From Enterocloster aldenensis (GTDB taxonomy: Bacteria; Bacillota; Clostridia; Lachnospirales; Lachnospiraceae): a DNA stretch of 64,000 nt. The position numbers and the translations under genes are program-made. Positions 18,149-26,695 of the stretch are shown one piece after another. Under the pieces are notes generated by a model, which searched no databases, was not told the DNA's origin, and saw nothing but the letters and a program-made list of their open reading frames with translations. The DNA is taken from positions 299,831 through 363,830 of the forward strand of contig NZ_QVEX01000004.1 in assembly GCF_003434055.1 (NCBI RefSeq), given 5' to 3'. Each line of letters starts with the position of its first letter. The stretch's first letter is position 1.

Positions 18149-19147
18149 ATGAAATGGGGCATTATGGCAACCGGAACAATCGCTGCAAAATTTGCAGATA
18201 CGGTAATGAAGATGGGAGGGGAAGAGCAGCTGACAGCCTGCGGCTCAAGATCCTTGGAAAAGGCGGAAGGATTTGCAGGAAGGTATGGCATCCGGCATGG
18301 GTATGGTTCCTATGAAGCCCTTGCGGCGGACCCGGAGGTGGACGCTGTTTATATTGCCACGCCCAACAACCTGCACTTTGACAATTGCAGGCTGTGCCTG
18401 GACGCGGGAAAACATGTGCTCTGCGAAAAACCATTTACCACCAGTGCGGACGAGGCCAGATTGCTGTTTGGCATGGCAAGGGAAAAGGGACGGTTCATCA
18501 TGGAAGGGTTCTGGATCCGCCACCTTCCCCTCTTAAAGAAGATGCAGGAATTGATAAAAGAGGGCGTGATTGGGGACGTGGTTTATGCCAGAAGTGATTT
18601 TGGGTTTACCGCGCAGGGTGCCAGGAAGGACAGGAAGTTTGATTCTGCACTTGGAGGAGGCGCGCTTCTTGACATCGGGATTTATAACCTGGGATTCATG
18701 CACATGGTGATGGGGGATGAGAAGCCTTCGGGTTTTATGTCCAGCCATCATATCAATGAGCATGGTACGGATGATTTCAGTTCCATCCTGCTGAATTATC
18801 CGGGAAACCGCACCGCATCCGTGACCACGTCCATAGGCATGGCAATGCCAAGGGAAGGGGTTGTGTACGGTACATCCGGATTCATCTGCCTGCCGGATTA
18901 TCAGATGGCTGAGAAGCTGGTGGTATGCCCGTATGGCGGACAGCCCCAGGAAATCTGCATGCCCTTTGAAATCAATGGGTTTGAATACCAGATCCGGGAA
19001 GTGAGCCGGTGTGTGAAGGAAGGCATGTATACCAGCGATGTGCTGAAGGAAAAGGATACGCTGGCCGTACTGGAACTGATGGATGCAATACGGGCATCCT
19101 GGGGACTTAAGTTCACCTGCGAACAAGAAAGACTCAATGAGAAATAA
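18149..19147 (+). CDS. Gfo/Idh/MocA family oxidoreductase
   Basis: 332 residues. The N-terminal Rossmann domain opens with KWGIMATGTIAAKFA, has ATPNNLHFDNC and the family motif CEKPF (about 93-97), then the C-terminal alpha/beta domain with GGGALLDIGIYNLGF, which holds the substrate-binding Asp and the Tyr-type catalytic position. Closest in style to dihydrodiol dehydrogenase/glucose-fructose oxidoreductase-like members. Reaction: NAD(P)-dependent oxidation or reduction of a sugar or polyol; substrate unknown. It follows the cell-wall-binding gene by 30 bp, so co-transcription is possible. No terminator is obvious in the AT-rich 198 bp that follow. Confidence 0.88.
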   Translation: MKWGIMATGTIAAKFADTVMKMGGEEQLTACGSRSLEKAEGFAGRYGIRHGYGSYEALAADPEVDAVYIATPNNLHFDNCRLCLDAGKHVLCEKPFTTSADEARLLFGMAREKGRFIMEGFWIRHLPLLKKMQELIKEGVIGDVVYARSDFGFTAQGARKDRKFDSALGGGALLDIGIYNLGFMHMVMGDEKPSGFMSSHHINEHGTDDFSSILLNYPGNRTASVTTSIGMAMPREGVVYGTSGFICLPDYQMAEKLVVCPYGGQPQEICMPFEINGFEYQIREVSRCVKEGMYTSDVLKEKDTLAVLELMDAIRASWGLKFTCEQERLNEK

Positions 19148-19282
19148 GAAAATATTTCCGGCTTCCGCCCTTGATTATGAAACATGGATTAATATAATTA
19201 AGGATATAAGCCATATTTTTGCCAAAAAATGCGATAAAACTTTAGAAAATTCATGTAATTTTTACCATTTTCCGAAAAAACA

Positions 19283-19311
19283 TGGAAATTATTTTCCTTC
19301 AGTGTTATAAT
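19283..19311 (+). promoter_or_regulatory. Probable promoter of the OPT transporter gene
   Basis: A perfect -10 box TATAAT (19306-19311) lies 35 bp before the transporter ATG; the -35 position (TGGAAA, 19283-19288, 17-bp spacing) is weak. The surrounding 19148-19345 stretch is AT-rich and holds no gene. Confidence 0.5.
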
Positions 19312-19345
19312 AGGGCAATATTATATACAAAGGAGTGATAGTTAC

Positions 19346-21289
19346 ATGAAAGATGAAAATGGTTTTAAACCATTTATACCAGCAGATAAGGTGGTTCCGG
19401 AGATGACTGGGGTATCCATTATCCTGGGTATACTTCTGGCAGTGCTGTTTGGCGCGGCCAATGCATATCTTGGCCTGAGGGTGGGCATGACCGTGTCCGC
19501 GTCCATTCCGGCTGCCGTTATATCCATGGGAGTCATCCGTGTCATATTAAAGAGGGATTCCATATTGGAAAACAATATGGTGCAGACCATTGGTTCTGCA
19601 GGTGAATCAGTGGCAGCCGGCGCAATCTTTACCCTGCCGGCCCTGTTCATGTGGATGAGCGAATGGGGGGAGGGCGCCCCGTCCCTGGTTGAGATTTCCC
19701 TGATTGCGCTGTGCGGCGGCGTTCTGGGCATACTGTTCATGATACCCCTGCGCCAGGCCCTGATCGTGAAAGAACATGGAACACTCCCGTACCCGGAAGG
19801 CACGGCCTGCGCCGAGGTCCTGATTGCGGGGGAACAGGGCGGATCCAAAGCCGGTGTTGTTTTTGCCGGAATGGGGATTGCTGCTTTTTATAAGTTCATT
19901 GCGGACGGGCTTAAGCTGTTCCCAAGCGACGTGGACTATGATCTGCGCAAATACGGCGGCGGCGTGGGCATGTCCGTGCTCCCGGCCCTGGCGGGAGTGG
20001 GATATATATGCGGTTCCAAGATTTCCTCCTACATGTTTTCGGGCGGGATCATTTCCTGGCTGATACTGATGCCGGTCATCAAGCTGTTCGGCAGCGGCCT
20101 TACGGAGCCTTTCGCACCGGCCACCGCATTAATCAGCGATATGAACAGCCAGGCCCTCTGGGGTTCTTATATCCGCTACATCGGCGCGGGCGCCGTGGCG
20201 GCCGCTGGTATGATAAGCCTGATTAAGTCCCTTCCCATGATTGCCTCCACCTTTATGGATGCAATGCGGGATTTAAAGGGCGGACGCCAGGCATCCACCC
20301 TGCGCACGGACCAGGATATTCCCATGAACATTGTTCTCATGGGCGTACTGGCCGCGGTTGTGGTCATCTGGCTGGTGCCGGCTGTTCCCGTAACCTTTGT
20401 GGGGGCGCTGCTGATTGCAGTATTCGGTTTCCTGTTTGCAGCTGTTTCCTCACGGCTTGTGGGCCTTGTGGGTTCCTCCAATAACCCGGTGTCCGGTATG
20501 GCCATTGCAACCCTGTTGGTATCCTCGCTGGTACTCAAGGCTGTATCCGGTTCAGGCCACGACAGCATGATGGGCGTCATTGCCATAGGAGGCGTTATCT
20601 GTGTCATCGCAGCCATTGCAGGGGATACCTCACAGGACTTAAAGACAGGTTTCCTGGTTGGCTCCACGCCTAAGAAACAGCAGGCCGGCGAGCTTATCGG
20701 CGTTGTGTCGTCCGCCATTGCCATTGGCGGCGTGCTGTATCTGCTGAACCAGGCATGGGGCTACGGCTCCACCGAGCTTCCGGCCCCTCAGGCCATGATC
20801 ATGAAGACCGTGGTGGAGGGCGTGATGGACGGCAACCTTCCATGGAACATGATTCTGGCAGGCGCTGCCATTGCTGTTGTGATTGAAATCCTGGGCATTC
20901 CGGTAATGCCTGTTGCGGTGGGCCTTTACCTTCCATTGAGGACCACGTCGGCCATCATGGTTGGCGGCCTGATCCGCCACTGGTATGAAAAGCGCAGGTT
21001 TGCAAAGGAAGAGGACAGGAAGGAAGCAATTGACAAGGGCATCCTCTATACTTCCGGTATGATTGCAGGCGAAGGCCTGGTGGGCATCTTATTGGCCGTG
21101 TTTGCCATTGTGCCCCTGGCAAGCGCAAGGGGCGGTTTCCTGGCTGACTTCCTGAACCTGTCCGCCATGGACAACGGACTGGGTGCATTTCTATCAGGCC
21201 CTGCATCCAAGATCCTTTCCCTTGCGGCATTTGCAGTCCTGATGCTGACCATGTTTAAGTTTACAATCTGGCATAAAGATAAAAAATAA
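19346..21289 (+). CDS. OPT family oligopeptide transporter
   Basis: 647 residues with AAAGGAGTG before the ATG. About 15-16 membrane helices are spread along the whole length. Family features include AAYLGLRVGMTVSASIPAAV near the N-terminus (here NAYLGLRVGM), LPYPEGTACAEVL, and the AIAGDTSQDLKTGFLVGSTP loop typical of prokaryotic OPT proteins. OPT carriers take up oligopeptides, or metal chelates in plants, driven by protons. The gene is followed directly by a PqqD-like gene and a DUF1576 gene in the same orientation. Specific substrate unknown. Confidence 0.93.
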   Translation: MKDENGFKPFIPADKVVPEMTGVSIILGILLAVLFGAANAYLGLRVGMTVSASIPAAVISMGVIRVILKRDSILENNMVQTIGSAGESVAAGAIFTLPALFMWMSEWGEGAPSLVEISLIALCGGVLGILFMIPLRQALIVKEHGTLPYPEGTACAEVLIAGEQGGSKAGVVFAGMGIAAFYKFIADGLKLFPSDVDYDLRKYGGGVGMSVLPALAGVGYICGSKISSYMFSGGIISWLILMPVIKLFGSGLTEPFAPATALISDMNSQALWGSYIRYIGAGAVAAAGMISLIKSLPMIASTFMDAMRDLKGGRQASTLRTDQDIPMNIVLMGVLAAVVVIWLVPAVPVTFVGALLIAVFGFLFAAVSSRLVGLVGSSNNPVSGMAIATLLVSSLVLKAVSGSGHDSMMGVIAIGGVICVIAAIAGDTSQDLKTGFLVGSTPKKQQAGELIGVVSSAIAIGGVLYLLNQAWGYGSTELPAPQAMIMKTVVEGVMDGNLPWNMILAGAAIAVVIEILGIPVMPVAVGLYLPLRTTSAIMVGGLIRHWYEKRRFAKEEDRKEAIDKGILYTSGMIAGEGLVGILLAVFAIVPLASARGGFLADFLNLSAMDNGLGAFLSGPASKILSLAAFAVLMLTMFKFTIWHKDKK

Positions 21290-21387
21290 GACGGCGCTGC
21301 CATATCCAGATGGAGCGCGGATCCAGAAGGTGCCGGTTCCCGGCACCTTCTGCCCATATCATATAGTAAGTGAAAGGAGGCGCTGGT

Positions 21388-21753
21388 TTGGGCCGTATTA
21401 AGTTGAAGGACAAAAACTACCTGGAGCAGATTCCGGTGAGGAATCCTGATTTCACGTGGAAGGAAAATGAACAGGGAACCGTGACCGTTGACATGGTCCA
21501 CCGGGGATTTTTCCCAATGCTTGCACAGAAGCTGTGGATCACACCCAAGGTCAGCCATATCAAGCTGGATTGCTTTGGCAGCTTTGTATGGAAACAGATT
21601 GACGGTAACAGGAACCTGATTGAGATAGGCGTCATGGTAAAAGAGGAATTCGGTGAAAAATGCGAACCGCTGTATGAACGTCTGGCTAAGTATTTTGAAA
21701 TGCTTAAGAATAATAAGTTTGTTGAATTTAGGAGGAATTGTCAGTTAAAGTAA
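21388..21753 (+). CDS. PqqD-like peptide-binding protein
   Basis: 121 residues from a TTG at 21388, seven bases after AAAGGAGG; an upstream in-frame GTG overlaps that site and is rejected. The C-terminal 70 residues have the PqqD layout: KLDCFGSFVWKQIDGNRNLIEI (strand, helix and turn; two blocks KLDCFGSFVW and DGNRNLIEI), then VKEEFGEKCEPLYERLAKYFEMLKNNKFVEF, a helix and a final strand. PqqD folds are RiPP precursor recognition elements. Here there is no radical SAM enzyme or precursor peptide in view, only the OPT transporter upstream, so its role is open. Stand-alone PqqD-like proteins beside transporters exist in clostridia, as I recall. Confidence 0.75.
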   Translation: MGRIKLKDKNYLEQIPVRNPDFTWKENEQGTVTVDMVHRGFFPMLAQKLWITPKVSHIKLDCFGSFVWKQIDGNRNLIEIGVMVKEEFGEKCEPLYERLAKYFEMLKNNKFVEFRRNCQLK

Positions 21754-21822
21754 AAAATGTCTTTGCTAAATGCCCTTCTATCAGTTATGATAGTAAAAGA
21801 GCTGTAATTGGGAGGATATTTT

Positions 21823-23121
21823 ATGAAGAATATGGAACATTTCCATGAAATGAAATCGCTGACAAGGAAACAGAAGTTTTGTCTTCTTTCATTGATTCCG
21901 GCTTATTTTATTGTCATAGGTCTGGTGGTCCAGCCCTTGCAGGAAATTGTCCCAGGAATTGTGAATATCATCAGGGAACCGGATTTCCTGATAACGGATT
22001 ATTTTGTAGTGGGCGGCGTGGGGGCTGCTTTGATTAACGCAGGCGTGCTGACCCTGATGAGCATCGGGATCATTTATTTTATGGGCATGGATATGGATGG
22101 CCATACAATCACTTCCAGCTGCCTGATGTTTGGTTTTTCCCTGTTCGGAAAAAACCTTCTGAATATCTGGGCAATTCTTGCAGGCGTATACCTGTATGCC
22201 AAATACCATAAAACATCCATGAAACGTTATATCTATATCGGCCTGTACGGGACCAGCCTTTCGCCCATCATCACGCAGATGATGCAGGTGGGCAGCCAGC
22301 CGGTTGTCATACGTCTGTTCATAGCGGTCAGCGTGGGCATTGTCATCGGCTTCGTGCTCCCGCCTTTAAGTACCCATGTCCACTATGCCCATAAGGGATA
22401 TTCCCTCTACAATGTGGGGTTTGCGGCGGGAATCATTGCAACTGTCATTATATCGCTGGTCAAGTCCTTTGGGATTGAGGTGGAATCCAGGCTCATCTGG
22501 TCCACGGGCCATAACATGATGTTCGGGATTCTTTTGACGGTCCTCTTTGGCGGCATGGTTGTATTCGGGGTTGCTGTCAGGGGGAGAGGGCTGTGGGAAT
22601 CCTATAAAAGGATACTCAAATCCTATGGGATTGGAGGAACCGATTATCTCAGGGATGAGGGCGGGGCCACCACTGTGTTTAATATGGGGATTAATGGCCT
22701 GTTCGCAACCTATTTTTCCCTGGCAGTGGGCGGTGATTTAAACGGGCCCACCATCTGCGGCATCTTTACCATTGTGGGCTTCAGTTCCACTGGAAAGCAC
22801 CTGAGGAACATTGCCCCCATCATGCTGGGCGTGTACCTTGCCAGCTTTACGAAGACATGGGAGATTTATCAGCCATCCCCCATGCTGGCCCTGCTGTTTT
22901 CCACCACCCTGGCTCCTGTGGCAGGAGAGTTCGGGGCTGTGGCAGGTATCATAGCCGGTTTCCTTCACTCGTCCGTGGCGCTGAACGTGGGAATCGTATA
23001 CGGAGGTATGAACCTGTACAACAACGGGTATGCGGGCGGCATCGTGGCGATCTTCATGGTGCCGGTGGTCCAGTCCATCCGGGACAGGAGGGCGCGGGCC
23101 AGGGGAGGGTTATCCCTGTAA
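21823..23121 (+). CDS. DUF1576 family multi-pass membrane protein
   Basis: 432 residues from the ATG at 21823 after GGGAGGATATTTT. About ten to twelve hydrophobic helices occur in two similar halves: VGGVGAALINAGVLTLMS and GMDMDGHTITSSCLMFGFS in the first, INGLFATYFSLAVGGDLNG and PTICGIFTIVGFSSTGKHL in the second. The half-repeat G(D/M)..G.t...i....gFs..GK(n/h)L suggests an inverted or tandem-repeat transporter. I recognise it as DUF1576; substrate unknown. It sits 69 bp behind the PqqD-like gene and ends at a strong terminator, so it may be the last gene of an OPT-PqqD-DUF1576 operon. Confidence 0.8.
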   Translation: MKNMEHFHEMKSLTRKQKFCLLSLIPAYFIVIGLVVQPLQEIVPGIVNIIREPDFLITDYFVVGGVGAALINAGVLTLMSIGIIYFMGMDMDGHTITSSCLMFGFSLFGKNLLNIWAILAGVYLYAKYHKTSMKRYIYIGLYGTSLSPIITQMMQVGSQPVVIRLFIAVSVGIVIGFVLPPLSTHVHYAHKGYSLYNVGFAAGIIATVIISLVKSFGIEVESRLIWSTGHNMMFGILLTVLFGGMVVFGVAVRGRGLWESYKRILKSYGIGGTDYLRDEGGATTVFNMGINGLFATYFSLAVGGDLNGPTICGIFTIVGFSSTGKHLRNIAPIMLGVYLASFTKTWEIYQPSPMLALLFSTTLAPVAGEFGAVAGIIAGFLHSSVALNVGIVYGGMNLYNNGYAGGIVAIFMVPVVQSIRDRRARARGGLSL

Positions 23122-23125
23122 TAGG

Positions 23126-23176
23126 AAACGTGTCCCGGGACTGCCGGATCTGCGGCAGCCCCAGGACACGTTTTTT
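23126..23176. terminator. Terminator between DUF1576 and azlD
   Basis: AAACGTGTCC (23126-23135) pairs with GGACACGTTT (23164-23173), with an inner stem CTGCCG/CGGCAG, and T's to 23176. The stem starts with A's, so it can serve both convergent genes. Confidence 0.85.
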
Positions 23177-23182
23177 ATTATG

Positions 23183-23491
23183 TCAGACCATCAGGAGTTC
23201 CAATACCAGCACTGCGCCGCACCCTGCCAGCGATACCTGGAACAGGCTTTTCCCCCTGTAGGCCAGGGCGGCCGCAACGGCCAGGGCAGCGGCGCCCGAC
23301 CACAGGGAGGCCGTGGCGTGCAGGATGGCCGGGAAGGTCATGACGGACAGGGTTACGTAAGGCACATAGTAAAGAAAGGATTTTATATAAACATTCTTAA
23401 TCTCCTTTTTTATCAATGTCAGCGGCAGGAGACGTATCAGGTAGGTCACGCCTGCCATGACCAGGATATAAAGATACACGTTACGGTTCAT
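23183..23491 (-). CDS. azlD: Branched-chain amino acid exporter small subunit, AzlD
   Basis: 102 residues, three to four membrane helices (YLYILVMAGVTYLIRLLPL, SFLYYVPYVTLSVMTFPAIL, AAALAVAAALAYRG). The TYLIRLLPL and YVPYVTLS segments are typical of AzlD. It overlaps the end of azlC by 11 bp, so translation is coupled. AzlD and AzlC together export branched-chain amino acids or analogues; both are required. Assignment rests on the pair. Confidence 0.88.
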   Translation of the reverse strand: MNRNVYLYILVMAGVTYLIRLLPLTLIKKEIKNVYIKSFLYYVPYVTLSVMTFPAILHATASLWSGAAALAVAAALAYRGKSLFQVSLAGCGAVLVLELLMV

Positions 23492-24200
23492 TGGCCTGTT
23501 CCTCCTTTAATGGAAATAGGATTGCGGCTGCACCTGCAACCAGTATGGTGAGTATAATGATCTTAAAGCCAGATGATATGTGGTTCAGCGCCGGTATCCA
23601 GGTAAACATCCAGCTGAGCGCCATGGATACAAGGATGACCCAGGTAAGGACCTTGCTGCCCTTTGCAGGTGGTATGACCACGGCCAGGAACATGCCGTAA
23701 AGGGCCACGTTAAGGGCGCTTAAGAGACGGGCAGGCAGCAGGTCGCCGGAGATGGCGCCTAACAGGGTGCCCAGGGTCCACCCCGGAACAGCCAGGCACA
23801 TCAGCCCATAGCTGTAAAACGGGCTCAGCATGCCGGGGCGGCACACGGAAACCCCGAATATTTCATCGGTAACGCCATAAGATATTAAGAAACGGTGGAA
23901 AAAGGGAAGTCCTGCCTTAAGCTTCTGGGACAGGGAACAGGACATCAGGCAGTACCGCAGGTTGATGATCAGCTGGGCGGCGGCCATTTCCACAAAGGGG
24001 GCCCCGGCCTGGATGATGCCCAGGGCCGCGAACTGCCCCGCGCTTGTGAGGTTGGTAAATGACATGACCACTGCCTGCCAGGTGTTAAGGCCCGCGCCGC
24101 TGGCCATGATCCCGAAGGTAAAGGAAACAGCCAGGTATCCCAGGCCAATGGGAATGCCGTCCTTTAATCCAGATTTAAATTGTGTTCCATTGCTTTCCAT
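23481..24200 (-). CDS. azlC: Branched-chain amino acid exporter large subunit, AzlC
   Basis: 239 residues. It opens with GLKDGIPIGLGYLAVSFTFGIMA, has FTNLTSAGQFAALGI, and INLRYCLMSCSLSQKL, the AzlC signatures, across about six to eight helices. It forms a two-component exporter with AzlD encoded just downstream. The ATG at 24200 follows GAGGGGG. It diverges from the MarR-ABC operon; the 244-bp gap between them contains an AT-rich stretch and the MarR promoter. Confidence 0.9.
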   Translation of the reverse strand: MESNGTQFKSGLKDGIPIGLGYLAVSFTFGIMASGAGLNTWQAVVMSFTNLTSAGQFAALGIIQAGAPFVEMAAAQLIINLRYCLMSCSLSQKLKAGLPFFHRFLISYGVTDEIFGVSVCRPGMLSPFYSYGLMCLAVPGWTLGTLLGAISGDLLPARLLSALNVALYGMFLAVVIPPAKGSKVLTWVILVSMALSWMFTWIPALNHISSGFKIIILTILVAGAAAILFPLKEEQANEP

Positions 24201-24368
24201 AATGCCCCCTCATATGTAAAATAATGTGGCCGGGCTGCGTGGCTGGCTGTATGTAAAGCCCCGGCGTCCTTTCCAATTATATCAGGAAAATCCAGGTTGT
24301 AAATCGGGTTTTTCCTGAAAAACAGGAAATATTGTGGGTGCAGGACTGTTAAAAATGTGTGAAATCAG

Positions 24369-24413
24369 TTGACATCCCGATGATTTGGCCGTAATATTGT
24401 TAGGTAACTAACA
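24369..24413 (+). promoter_or_regulatory. Promoter and MarR operator of the ABC exporter operon
   Basis: TTGACA (24369-24374), 17-bp spacer, TAATAT (24392-24397). Immediately after the -10 box is the perfect inverted repeat TGTTAG-GTAA-CTAACA (24398-24413). Its position across the transcription start, and the TTAG/CTAA arms, are what a MarR-family autorepressor would use. Seen directly; binding is inferred. Confidence 0.75.
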
Positions 24414-24444
24414 GATATACGATTCATGAAAGGAGCATCAGCCA

Positions 24445-24870
24445 ATGGCTGTGAATCCAACGGTGCGTCTCATTGCAACACTTTCCAACCTGATCCGGCG
24501 CAAAATCCACAGTCTGGATAGGATTCCAGGGCTGACCCCGGTACAGGACGCTGTCCTTCATTTCATACTGGGCAGGTGCAGGGAGCAGGACCTGTTCCAG
24601 AAACATGTGGAGGAGGAATTCAACCTGCGCCGCTCAACAGCTACTGAACTTCTCAAGCTCATGGAGAAGAAAGGGCTGATTTACCGTGAAGGGGTTTCCT
24701 ATGATGCCAGGCTGAAGAAAATCATGCCCACTGATAAGGGGGTCATGCTGGAGGGGCAGGTCTTAAAGGATATCCTGGAAATGGAACGCCTGGTGACCAA
24801 AGGCATACCAGAGGAGGAGCTGGAGGCCTTCATTGCAACGGGCACAAAGATGATGAATAATCTGAAATGA
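24445..24870 (+). CDS. MarR family transcriptional regulator
   Basis: 141 residues, ATG after AAAGGAGC. Winged-helix core: DLFQKHVEEEFNLRRSTATELLKLMEKKGLI (two parts: EEEFNLRRSTATELL and LMEKKGLI) as the helix-turn-helix, then a wing DARLKKIMPTDKGVML. It leads a three-gene operon with a heterodimeric ABC exporter, behind a promoter containing a perfect palindrome. The expected role is repressor of its own operon, relieved by an exported compound; the ligand is unknown. Confidence 0.88.
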   Translation: MAVNPTVRLIATLSNLIRRKIHSLDRIPGLTPVQDAVLHFILGRCREQDLFQKHVEEEFNLRRSTATELLKLMEKKGLIYREGVSYDARLKKIMPTDKGVMLEGQVLKDILEMERLVTKGIPEEELEAFIATGTKMMNNLK

Positions 24871-24943
24871 AAAAGGGCCTATAGCAGGCTCTTTAAATTA
24901 CCTTAAAATTGGTAAAAATTTACAATAAAAGGAGGTTTTATCT

Positions 24944-26695
24944 GTGAAAGGACAACATCAAAAAACAATCCGGACCTTGTTATCCTCTGTCCGGGAATAT
25001 AAAAAGGCATCCCTGTGGTGCCCTGTATTTGTGGTCCTGGAAGTACTGATGGAGGTGCTGGTGCCGGGGGTCATGGCCCTCATCATAGACAAGGGAATCA
25101 ATGGAGGCAGCATAAACTATATCCTGAAAGTGGGGGCTGTCCTCATCCTCATGTCCATGCTGGCCCTGTTTTTCGGAATCATGGCAGGAACCAATGCGGC
25201 CAAAGCATCCGCGGGCATGGCGGGGAACCTGAGAATGGATATGTTTCACCACATACAGGATTTTTCCTTTGCCAACATTGACCGTTTTTCGTCTTCCAGC
25301 CTGGTGACCAGGCTGACCACGGATGTGACCAATGTACAGAACGCATATCAGATGGTCATCCGGATTGCAATCCGTGGACCTATCATGCTGGTGTTCGCTC
25401 TGGTCATGGCGCTGGGAATCAGCAGGGATCTGTCCACGATTTTTTTTATCATACTTCCCATCCTCGGGTCAGGGCTTTTTTTCATTGTGATTAAGGCCCA
25501 TCCCTACTTTGAGGCTGTGTTTAAACGGTACGACGTACTTAACCGTGTGGTCCAGGAAAACCTGAACGGGATCCGTGTGGTCAAGGCTTATGTAAGGGAG
25601 CCCTTTGAAATCCAAAAATTCCACCAGATATCGGAGGATGTATTTTACCAGTTCAAATACGCGGAAAAAATAGTGGCCTGGAACAGTCCGCTGATGCAGT
25701 TCTGCATGTACAACTGCATCCTGCTGGTGTCAGGCCTGGGGGCCCGTCTGATTGTGGGAGGAAGCATGTCCACAGGTGAGCTGACCAGCATGATTATCTA
25801 TGCGGTCCAGATATTATCCAGCCTTATGATGCTTTCCATGGTATTTGTCATGGTCATCATGGCGCGTTCCTCCGCGGAGCGTATCGTGGAGGTGCTGGAG
25901 GAAAAGAGCAGCCTGGCTGACCCTGAACATCCGATCCGTGAGGTAAAGGACGGAAGCATTGACTTTTATCATGTGGACTTCAGCTACATAGGGGACGGGG
26001 AAAAGCTGGCCTTAAAGGATGTGGATATCCACATAAAGCCAGGGGAAACCATAGGAATCCTGGGCGGCACCGGAAGTTCAAAAACCACCTTTGTGCAGCT
26101 GATCCCAAGGCTTTATGATGTGACGGCGGGATGCCTTAAGGTGGGCGGACGGGATGTGCGCCAATATGACCTGAAAAGCCTGAGGGACCAGGTGGCAATG
26201 GTGCTTCAGAAAAATGTCCTGTTTACCGGGACCATCCGCGACAACCTGAAATGGGGCAGCCCCAATGCATCGGAGGAGGAAATCATCCACGCGTGCAGGC
26301 TGTCCCAGGCAGATGAGTTCATAAGGCAGTTCCCTGACCAGTATGACACTTTCCTGGACCAGGGCGGCACCAATGTGTCGGGGGGACAGAAGCAGAGGCT
26401 GTGCATTGCAAGGGCGCTGCTTAAAAAACCCAGGATACTGATACTGGATGATTCCACCAGCGCGGTTGATACCAAGACCGACGCCCTGATCCGCAAGGCC
26501 CTGAGGGAGGAGATACCGGACACCACCAAGCTGATCATTGCCCAGCGCATTTCCTCGGTGGAGGATGCGGATAAGGTGATTGTGCTGGATCATGGCACGG
26601 TCAATGACTTTGGGACGCCGGATGAGCTTCTGGCAAGGAATAAAATATACAGGGAAGTATATGAATCCCAGAAGAAGGGAGATAAGGAAGAATGA
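24944..26695 (+). CDS. Heterodimeric ABC exporter, half with degenerate ATPase site
   Basis: 583 residues, GTG start after AAAGGAGG. A six-helix transmembrane domain (about 1-310) is fused to a nucleotide-binding domain. Walker A reads GGTGSSKTT (about 375-383; the usual Gly before Lys is Ser), the signature is VSGGQ (about 477) and Walker B ends LILDDSTSAVD (about 497-507): Asp replaces the catalytic Glu. Known heterodimeric exporters pair one such degenerate half with a canonical half, here the next gene, with a 4-bp ATGA overlap. It exports drugs or lipids; substrate not known. Confidence 0.9.
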   Translation: MKGQHQKTIRTLLSSVREYKKASLWCPVFVVLEVLMEVLVPGVMALIIDKGINGGSINYILKVGAVLILMSMLALFFGIMAGTNAAKASAGMAGNLRMDMFHHIQDFSFANIDRFSSSSLVTRLTTDVTNVQNAYQMVIRIAIRGPIMLVFALVMALGISRDLSTIFFIILPILGSGLFFIVIKAHPYFEAVFKRYDVLNRVVQENLNGIRVVKAYVREPFEIQKFHQISEDVFYQFKYAEKIVAWNSPLMQFCMYNCILLVSGLGARLIVGGSMSTGELTSMIIYAVQILSSLMMLSMVFVMVIMARSSAERIVEVLEEKSSLADPEHPIREVKDGSIDFYHVDFSYIGDGEKLALKDVDIHIKPGETIGILGGTGSSKTTFVQLIPRLYDVTAGCLKVGGRDVRQYDLKSLRDQVAMVLQKNVLFTGTIRDNLKWGSPNASEEEIIHACRLSQADEFIRQFPDQYDTFLDQGGTNVSGGQKQRLCIARALLKKPRILILDDSTSAVDTKTDALIRKALREEIPDTTKLIIAQRISSVEDADKVIVLDHGTVNDFGTPDELLARNKIYREVYESQKKGDKEE

